DNA from: Annona cherimola
Taxonomy: Eukaryota; Streptophyta; Magnoliopsida; Magnoliales; Annonaceae
Assembly: GCA_030490835.1 (NCBI GenBank)
Contig: CM059972.1
Span: forward strand, 34,141,452-34,205,451
Reading direction: 5' to 3'
DNA: 64,000 nt
Shown: positions 57,382 to 64,000 of the stretch, in pieces
Numbering within the stretch: position 1 is the stretch's first letter
Layout: each line of letters begins with the position of its first letter
Translations under genes and position numbers: made by a program
Notes under the pieces: generated by a model
The model's database searches: none
Seen by the model: only the letters and a program-made list of their open reading frames with translations
Told to the model about the DNA's origin: nothing

Positions 57382-58804
57382 GGCGTGTGAGGGGCCCTCC
57401 CTCCTTGCTACAATCCGATGTGGGATTGCTTTCACGCCTGCCTTCGTTGCTTCTCTATTGTTGAAGGAGAAATGCCAGCTGCAGATGAGTTTGCTGAAAT
57501 TGGATTTGCGGTGGATTGGTGGGAGAAATCGTCAGCTGGATTTGAGTTGCCGAAACTGCAGAAAATGGATGCTCGGTGAGATGCTGCCGTTCGATGCAGT
57601 TCGGTTTTTTTCTGGTTGGAGCTTGAAGGGAATAGCCGGTTCAAAGGTCGATGCCGGTGCTCGATGCAGGGCTGTTTGGCTTTGTGAAAAATCAGGAGCG
57701 CTGCTTGCAATTAATGGATTCAATGGCTGCTGTGGGTTTGGGCGAAAATGGAAAATGCAGGGGCTACCAGCGGTGCTGCTGGTTGATTTTCGGCGGTTTG
57801 AAGATGGGTTGCTCGGTGAATGCTCCTGGTTGGAATCTGTGGTTCGGAGCAATTGATTTGGGGCAAAACCGCAAAAGAGACTGGCCGAAGAGATTTTCGT
57901 GTTGCTTTGGATTTTCCATGGCTGCTGATTTTTATTTGCCGAAGGCTGCTCGGTGAGTTTGAATCCATCGCTGGTTCTGGTCGGATTTTGGGGAGGTGCG
58001 GTTTTCAGCTTTCTGGTGTGCGGATAGCTTGCAGATTAATGGCGTAGCTGCTGCCAGTAGGATGGGTGCCTTGGTCGGAGAAGAGAGCTGGGACGGTGGG
58101 TTGCTTTGGGGAAGATGGAGATGCTGCGACTAGATTTTGAGAGCTGCTGCTTGGATTTTCATGGTTGCTGAAAATGGAGGCACCGTTCTGCTGTTGCCGT
58201 TGGATTTGAGGATGACCGGATTTTTCCGTTTCTGGCTGCTTGATTTGGGCGTGATGGATTTTGGGCAGATGGGATGCTATTCGGTCACCTGTTTGCAGTT
58301 GCTTGCTGGTGCCGTAGATCGGGATGGAGAAGATGGCTGCCGCTGCTGGATGGGTTTTCCATGGCTGCCGATTGGGGAAGATGGAGCACCGTTTCTGGTG
58401 CTCCGGCGGTGTACGGTTGCGCGTACTCATGCAACATATTTAAACACTAATTTAAATATTAATTCATATATCATCTTAGTTTAATTCTTTATAATAATTT
58501 ACTTTGTTCCCCGTATCTTAAAATATAATTATAGTTTTATATGTATGATTTTTCCAATTAAATAATTTTATAAATTTGCCCAAATTATATTAATAAACTA
58601 ATACACATTTCAACATTAAAATTGAGTCATAATTTTATATTTTCAAGAATATTGCAAAATGACCCGTTTTTATAGCAAAATCAAATATTCTATTAAAAAT
58701 ATGATTTTCATGAAATTCCACTTAAAACATGCATTTAATTAACGTTTTAATACTTAACGGTGTGAATTTAATATAGAATTAAATGAAAATTTTTAGACTT
58801 ATCA

Positions 58805-59489
58805 GGTACTTAAGTAATTTTCATTTTAACCTTCCCAAATTACCCTTCATTGCAACATCTATAGGGCTGCCCATTTTGGTCATTTTATGGAACAAAATTC
58901 TGCCCATAATTCATGCATTTTCTCATGATAATTAGCTTAATCAAATCCACCCATATGATTCCTCATATCGTTTTATCCGTACCTTTCAAATTTCGTCTCG
59001 AACCGACTTTTCTATCTTAAGTTATACCCACTTGAAATTAACCTTTAGATTTGGGATGAAAATATATAATTATCACCCTAATCCCATCATAATTTTCATA
59101 ATCTAATCCATCCATAAGATTGGGTACAAAATCATGTGCTTACCTTTCGAATTTCATTTCATTCCGCCTTGTAGGCGTCAAGTTATGAATTTTTTAACAT
59201 TTACACCATAATTCCATAATTACCATTCTAATTTTCATTAATCAAATCATGATAATTAAAATAATTATTCCTGACACATTAGCATCTATCAATCCTCATT
59301 AAGCCACTTTAGTCATGCTGACTCACTTTGGGCTCCGGTGATTAATTTTAAGCACCGTTTTTAATCGAAACCCTAATTGCAAAATATCATAAAATCATAA
59401 AATCATCCAAAATTCATTCAAGGCATACATGTATTATAATTACATGTCAAATGCCTTCATATGAGTCCTACTGGGGTCTGGGTATCACA
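58805..59489 (-). mobile_element. Solo LTR F, 5' portion
   Basis: On the minus strand it starts TGTGATACCCAGACCCC at 59489 and runs 685 bp to 58805, where element D begins. It carries the TTATGAATTTTTTAACATTT and GCCTTGTAGGCGTC words (plus strand) that also occur early in the A, I and solo LTRs. It is followed at 59490-59494 by CAGCC, the TSD shared with 14395-14399. Confidence 0.87.
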
Positions 59490-59675
59490 CAGCCCAGAGT
59501 CGACAAAAGAGTTACACAGATTGCAAGAGAAGGGATTTAAATATCCAAGTCGGCGAACATGTCTTTATAAAAGTCACGCCGTTCAAAGGAGTCACAAGAT
59601 TTAGGAAAAGAGGCAAGTTGAATCCCAGGTTTATTAGGCCATTTCAAGTGTTGGAGAAAATTGAGAAATTAGCTT
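59490..59675 (+). pseudogene. Chromovirus G pol, last fragment: integrase C-terminus
   Basis: After the TSD it continues the pol cut at 14399: SRQKSYTDCKR, then the NIQVGEHVF/KVTPFKG-like region in a shifted frame, then RGKLNPRF and VLEKIEKLA. It ends at 59675, where LTR I begins. The GPY/F-like part is kept but the chromodomain is not present. Confidence 0.85.
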
Positions 59676-60931
59676 TGTGAAACCCTAAACCACATAGGGC
59701 TCATGTATATGCATTGGACAAATGAATATGATTTATGTATGATTTAGTTGAATTATGAATGATTTTCTTTGCAATTTTGATGATTTATTGCAATCAGGGC
59801 AAGTGGTTATGAATAATGATTATAAGCCGATATGGGTTAATATGATTAAAGTGGCTTAATGAGGATTGCAAAGTATTAATGTTTCATGAATAATTAATCT
59901 AATTTTCATGATTTGACTAATGGGAATTAGAATGAAAATTATAAAATTAAGTTGGAAAATGCTAAAAAATTCATAACTTGACGCCTGTAAGGTGGATTGA
60001 GATGAAATTTGAAAGGTAAGCACATAATTTTGTGCCCAATCTTATGAAAATGTTGTATTATAAAAATTTTGATGGGATTAGGGTGATAATTGATCATTTT
60101 CATCCAAAAGCCAAAAGATAATTTCAAATGATCATAACTTGAGATAGAAAAGTTGGATTGAGACGAAATTTGAAATGGTCGGATAAAATTATGAGATCAA
60201 CACTATTGAAGGATTGGATCAAGATAATTATTATGAGATTATGCCTAAACAAAAAAAGGTGTGTACCTTTGACTTTTTGCACCATAAAGTAGCTTGCATT
60301 TATGATAAAGTTAAAGAAATTAATTATATAATTAATGACGAAAATTAGGTGTCGAAAGGAGGTAAATTCCAGGGTATTTTATGAATTTCCTAAATTGGAA
60401 AAATTCATGAAAATATCAAGTGTTTAATGAGAGAATTAAACGGCTAATGGCTAGCCTCAAAGGAGCTTGAAGTGGTGGCACACCATGGACGTCTAAAGGG
60501 CTATTTACTTGTTTTTTTTTTGATTTTTTAAAAATGAAAAAATATACCTAGATGAGCTTTGTGAATAGGGTAAGTAAATGGACATTAAATAAGGTAGAAT
60601 TTTGTGGAAAAAATGCCACAAGATCATGACAAGTGGACAGCAAGGTGGAGGCTAGGAGAGGTGGATGTTCAAGGCTGTTGCTTGGATTTTTTTGTGATTT
60701 TTTATAAAAATGCTAAATGGACATCTAAGTAAGATATTAGCTAGGGTAATTAATTTTCCATAAATTAAAGCTGAAATGGTGTGGAAAATTTACGAAAAGG
60801 CTGCTGCATTGGATGTCACATATGTGGACAGATTTGTGGCCCATCAATGCAATGAATTTTGATGGATTTTACATGGATAAATTGCTAATTTACTTGGAGC
60901 TGGATGTGCCATGTCAACAATGGGATAAACA
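59676..60931 (+). mobile_element. LTR I, 5' part of a chromovirus LTR
   Basis: Starts TGTGAAACCCTAAACCAC and is colinear with the first ~1.4 kb of the solo LTR at 26369-30332, up to ATGTCAACAATGGGATAAA, where a Sirevirus interrupts it. It begins inside the integrase C-terminus of G (possible TSD AGCTT at 59671-59675). Its remainder should lie beyond the window. No coding sequence; the open frames at 60813 and 61040 are not genes. Confidence 0.85.
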
Positions 60932-61190
60932 TGTTGGTCCCGAGTTAATGGCAAAACCCAAGAGGGGAGGGGTGAATTGGGTAATTAAAAATTTACAACT
61001 TAAACAGAAACTTTATCCCGGATTAATCTAGTCCCCTTAATGAAGAAACTAAATGGAAAGCAAGATAATGTAGAGAGCAGAAATATAAATCAGGCAGGCA
61101 AGGTTTTTATAGTGGTTCGGGCAACCTCCCTACTCCACTCTTCCAAGCTCACACTCCTTGTGACTTGGGTTCCACTATTGTATTCCGCGA

Positions 61191-61340
61191 ATACAACTAG
61201 AGCCTCTTGCTCTCTTCTGGATTCTAGCTCTAGGGGGCATATACAACCAGAGCCTCTTGCTCTCTTCTAGATTCCAGCTCTAGGGGGCATCAACAACCAG
61301 AGCCTCTTGCTCTCTTCTAGATTCTAGCTCTAGGGGGCCT
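61191..61340 (-). repeat. Three-copy 50-bp tandem repeat in the Sirevirus LTR
   Basis: Units start at 61191, 61241 and 61291, each with AGAGCCTCTTGCTCTCTTCT and AGCTCTAGGGGGC. The solo LTR at 2747-4009 has a single unit (about 3687-3720), so the array is a local expansion. Confidence 0.93.
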
Positions 61341-61665
61341 CAACACAACATAGCACAGGTAGGTGATGAGTTCCACTCCAATCACACACTACCTTGCTTA
61401 TACTTGATCTTAGTTCCTCAAACTAAATCAAGTTCAATACAACAAAGTGAAATAACAAAAGAAGTCTACACTTTACAGATGTGTAGAAACAATTTAGCGC
61501 AGGGAAGAACTCGTAATGTAGGCTTTGAAGATTCAGAAATGTAGCTCTTGCAATTTGAAGCAGAATTCTTCCCCTTTGAATGTCTTTATCTCTTTGAAGC
61601 TCTTGGATATAGGAGTTAAGCACACTTAATGTTTTTTCGCTCTTTCCCTTGTCCACAATAAATCC

Positions 61666-61673
61666 CTTTTATA
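61666..61673 (-). promoter_or_regulatory. TATA box of the Sirevirus 3' LTR
   Basis: TATAAAAG on the minus strand, downstream of the palindrome clusters as in the solo LTR. Confidence 0.6.
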
Positions 61674-61755
61674 ATTGTGGAGGGAATCCGAACGTTAGAG
61701 GGTAGGTGGCGCGCATTTAATGAACTCCAACGTTCAAAAATTCGAACGTTATTTT

Positions 61756-62650
61756 CCAAGTCGAAGGTAGAGTCGACTTGGCTTGCGACTTGGCTTCCCA
61801 AGTCGCATCTGGAGTCGACTTCGTCTGCGACTCTAGTTCTTCAGATTCGCAGGTCTGAGTCTTCATCGACTTGGCTTCAGACTTCGACTCAAGTCGATCC
61901 TGGAGTCGACTTGACTTGCGACTTGGCTCGGTTTTTGCTGAAAATGCGTTGATCTTCATTTGATCTGCTTCTATCATGCTTGGCTTTCTTCCTTTGAATC
62001 ATTTTCATTCTGGATGATTCCTCATACTTGTAGATCTTGTTAATCTTGAAGTCCTTGTTTTTGGTTTATCTTGGATAGGCTTAAACCTCATGAATCTTTG
62101 GAGAGTTTGATTCTTGTAGGACAGATTCATGTACCTTGCTTTGCTTTGGAGTCATTTGATCTTTAGGACTTGATAGACTTGATTTGATCTTGAACATGTA
62201 TTCTTACTTTGAACTTGAGTGAAACTCAAGTTATCTTTGAGAATAGTCTTTGCTCCTTGATTTGGATCTTGATAACGTTCAAGTAGATTCTTGGAATGGG
62301 CTTGCAACTGCATTTTGAAGTCTGAACTTCTCAAGTCGAGGATGGAGTCGACCTTGTCTGCGACTTCACCCAAGTCGCACCTGGAGTCGACTTGGCCTGC
62401 GACTTGGACAGCTTTGTGCCCCGAAATCAGGTCTGGACAGTTTTTCTCGACTGAAGTCGATAGTGAGGTCGACTTCGTGTGCGACTTGGCTTCCCAAGTC
62501 GCAAGTGGAGTCGACTTAGCCTGCGACTTCACCTGCTACTCTTCCATTTCTGATTTTGCCTTTGAAGTTCTGCTTCAAGTCGATAATGGAGTCGACTTTG
62601 GGATCGACTTCACCCTAAGTCGAAGTCCAAGTCGACTTGGGGTTCGACTT
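61756..62650 (-). repeat. GTCGAC palindrome clusters in the Sirevirus 3' LTR
   Basis: About nine GTCGAC centres lie in two groups: near 61772, 61813 and 61904, and near 62345, 62383, 62467, 62509, 62589 and 62630. Each is embedded in AAGTCGACTT-like arms and CTTGCGACTTGG spacers. The ~400 bp between the groups (61940-62330) have none. Confidence 0.88.
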
Positions 62651-62780
62651 GACTATTTCAGTTCCTTAAAACATTTGGCAAACTCATTAGTATACTTGAT
62701 ATACTCAAATTAGTCTTTGTTAATCATCAAAACTAATGCTTTGGTCAATTTTGTTTTGTTTTAAACATTATTTCCAACAA

Positions 62781-62795
62781 TCTCCCCCTTTTTGA
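62781..62795 (-). promoter_or_regulatory. Polypurine tract of the Sirevirus
   Basis: AAAAAGGGGGAGA on the minus strand directly before TGTTGG, the usual Sirevirus tract. Confidence 0.92.
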
Positions 62796-63078
62796 TGATT
62801 GACAAAACTAAATTGAGTTTGTTCCTTTCAAGATAATTGCATTTCAAAAACAGAACATAACTGTCATAGCTTTCAACAAAACATAACTGTCAAACATTCA
62901 GAACATATCTTTTCAATGATTCATATCACACATATTTGAGCATAAAAAAGTTTCATATATCATTCATGTTTTCAGTTTACAATGTAAAGCAAAAATGAAA
63001 ATGAAACTCCTAAATACAAACTACCTGTCCCAAAACTCAAAAATTCTACTCAATTCCTATTCTATCTCACCCTTTTTG
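62796..63078 (-). other. Non-coding spacer between env-like gene and 3' LTR
   Basis: AT-rich, no open frame of note and no repeat that I can see. Confidence 0.6.
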
Positions 63079-64000
63079 TCAATCTATCAAAAATTTGTCA
63101 ATTCGCAAAGACTTTGTGAATTGAAATTGTGAGATGGGATATGAGATAGGTTTGATGGGACGGTTATGGGCTGATGAGTAGAAAGAGGAAATGGGTGCGG
63201 GAGACGGCTCGCGATGAACTGAACCCGATTCGAAGGGATCAAGTTCAGGCATGGGTCGCTTCTTGTGACGGCCTGAGGCGAGGTGGTATCGAATGGTACG
63301 CATTTCCCGATCGATTCGATCTTGTCGGGAATGCATATCATTGATAGCATTCAAGACCTCAGTCACAAGACTAGTCATCCTATCCTCTTGATGACCCATT
63401 TCTTCCCGAAGAGCCGAAATCTCTTCTTTAATGCTTTGAAGCGTGGCCTCCTGAGATGATGGAGGAGGCGCTCGTTCGGGTGCAGCAGATCCTTGAGGTG
63501 AGTAGGATCCGTGCGTCGCGGGAGATGTGGGCTCCGCTTGAGCAGGCGGTGCTTCGGGAGGTTCCTCCCCCTCAGCCTGTGCGTGGTCCTCTTGCTCTTG
63601 GGTTGGCTCGCCTAGCTTTTCCCGAATTCTATCTTCTCTGAATTGCTCCAGATTGATCTTCATTCGTTGGAGCAGTGCCTTGTTGATTGCATTCGTCATT
63701 TTGGGAACTTCAAATGGTTCCCCATCGATGTCTACCTCAAACCGTTCTAGAATTCTAGTGATCCAGGATCCGTAAGGTAGTACGCCTCTCGGATTGTCTT
63801 TCCGGCACGCCAAGGCTTCTAGAAATAGCCTGGGAAGGCTGATCTTGACTTTATTGATTAACTTCCACAGGATCATGGCTTCTTGTGGATTCAATTGATT
63901 TCTCCCGCCCCCTTTTGGATAGATACAGTGGGCGATTAGCAGACGGAGGACTCTGAGCCTAGGAGAAAGATCCATGTAATGCAAAAAATTTGTGCCTGCA
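63079..64000 (-). CDS. Env-like protein of a Sirevirus, C-terminal part, cut by the window edge
   Basis: The minus frame is open from the window edge (no start in view) to the stop at 63079, at least 306 codons. It lies between pol and the 3' LTR, where Sireviruses such as SIRE1 carry an env-like ORF. An N-terminal region with SPRLRVLRLLIAHCIYPKGG and LPRLFLEALACRKDN fits the conserved domain of these proteins. After it come a Pro/Ala/Glu-rich stretch (about 63505-63600) and a coiled coil (TLQSIKEEISALREEMGHQE and beyond, about 63290-63450). A basic-aromatic tail ends it. No membrane segment is visible in this part. Infectivity has not been shown for this class; the role is unknown. The frame is intact here, so the element may be fairly young. 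Confidence 0.8.
   Translation of the reverse strand, partial: AGTNFLHYMDLSPRLRVLRLLIAHCIYPKGGGRNQLNPQEAMILWKLINKVKISLPRLFLEALACRKDNPRGVLPYGSWITRILERFEVDIDGEPFEVPKMTNAINKALLQRMKINLEQFREDRIREKLGEPTQEQEDHAQAEGEEPPEAPPAQAEPTSPATHGSYSPQGSAAPERAPPPSSQEATLQSIKEEISALREEMGHQEDRMTSLVTEVLNAINDMHSRQDRIDREMRTIRYHLASGRHKKRPMPELDPFESGSVHREPSPAPISSFYSSAHNRPIKPISYPISQFQFTKSLRIDKFLID

Larger units (their letters stand above)
52759..58804 (-). mobile_element. Element D: young non-autonomous Tat/Athila-type retrotransposon
   Basis: In minus orientation the order is 5' LTR (58804-56597), tRNA-Asp-type primer site (56590-56573), a 556-codon ORF (56372-54702), the AGGCAA hairpin, three copies of a CCCTGAAATATGG motif, a polypurine tract, and a 3' LTR (53573-52759) truncated after 815 bp. 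The two LTRs differ at only two positions in the shared 815 bp (53461/58692 and 53501/58732), so the insertion is recent. There is no protease, RT or integrase. It sits in LTR F; 58805 continues F. The left end was removed by a deletion that also took the end of LTR C. Confidence 0.88.
56597..58804 (-). mobile_element. 5' LTR of element D, complete
   Basis: 2208 bp, from TGATAAGTCT (58804) to GGTTTGCATCA (56597) on the minus strand. A TATA box TATAAAAAG is at 57373-57381 (minus). Downstream are a GA/CT tract (56755-56945) and the end block with GGATTCGACCCGACTCACC (about 56708-56726), usual for this class. The region around 57430-58430 is relatively GC-rich, so several chance open frames occur on both strands. 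Confidence 0.92.
60932..62779 (-). mobile_element. 3' LTR of a Sirevirus-type Ty1/copia element
   Basis: On the minus strand it starts TGTTGGAAATAATG at 62779, right after a purine tract, and ends GGGACCAACA at 60932; 1848 bp. It is related to the solo LTR at 2747-4009 but longer. It has GTCGAC palindrome clusters (61756-61925 and 62331-62650) upstream of a TATAAAAG box (61666-61673), and a 3-copy 50-bp repeat downstream (61191-61340). The flank AAACA (60927-60931) would be the TSD; the other side is outside the window. Confidence 0.92.

Noticed and set aside
59676..60931. 3' LTR belonging to G
   Set aside because: It starts inside the integrase C-terminus without chromodomain, stop or purine tract before it, so it is an insertion or a deletion product rather than G's own 3' LTR in normal position.
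63087..63641. Overlapping frames on both strands in the env-like region
   Set aside because: They are shadows of the long minus-strand frame, which alone carries recognisable composition and position.

Overview
The window is plant nuclear DNA: AT-rich, intergenic, and made almost entirely of LTR retrotransposons inserted into one another. I see no host gene, rRNA, tRNA or CRISPR array. Plant origin is shown by a chromodomain Ty3/gypsy element of the Tekay/Del type, Tat/Athila-type Ty3/gypsy elements (tRNA-Asp-type primer site, TGATAA LTR starts, AAGTGTGGGGG purine tracts), and Sirevirus-type Ty1/copia elements with an env-like gene. The mix suggests a large-genome angiosperm; I cannot name the species. 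Layout, left to right. 1-4340 is the 3' end of a Tat/Athila element (+), whose LTR (1512-4340) holds a Sirevirus solo LTR (2747-4009). 4341-6188 is a minus-strand LTR called H. 6189-10940 is a broken Sirevirus whose gag is split into two inverted halves. 10941-13346 is a 5'-truncated chromovirus LTR called K. 13347-14399 is a decayed chromovirus pol called G; its last piece is at 59490-59675. Between the two G pieces lies one nested stack, which closes cleanly on target-site duplications (TSDs). Solo LTR F (minus; 14400-18924 and 58805-59489) sits in G with TSD CAGCC. LTR C (plus; 18925-20605 and 51164-52758) sits in F. Chromovirus A (20606-38760) sits in C with TSD GAAAT. Chromovirus B (38761-51153) sits in the last base pairs of A with TSD CCACA. 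A's gag holds another solo LTR (26369-30332, TSD TTGTC). B's 5' LTR holds a Tat/Athila LTR fragment, and B's gag holds a truncated C-type LTR. Element D (52759-58804, minus) is a young non-autonomous Tat/Athila-type element between C and the second half of F. After G, 59676-60931 is chromovirus LTR I, broken at 60932 by a minus-strand Sirevirus. That element's 3' LTR (60932-62779) and env-like gene (63079 to the edge) end the window. A and B carry gag, protease, RT, RNase H, integrase and chromodomain in the usual order, but both are inactivated by stops, frameshifts and catalytic changes. D is the only recent insertion whose gene is open: two differences in 815 bp of LTR and an intact 556-codon ORF of unknown function. 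The observation I rate highest is a splice-like layout repeated in nine chromovirus-type LTR copies: a donor soon after the TATA box, a purine-rich mini-exon of 38-47 nt bounded by AG and GTAAGC/GTTAGC, and a final acceptor near the LTR end. Second is a decayed ORF of about 255 codons between the primer site and gag of A. Third is a set of motifs shared by the two unrelated Tat/Athila elements.
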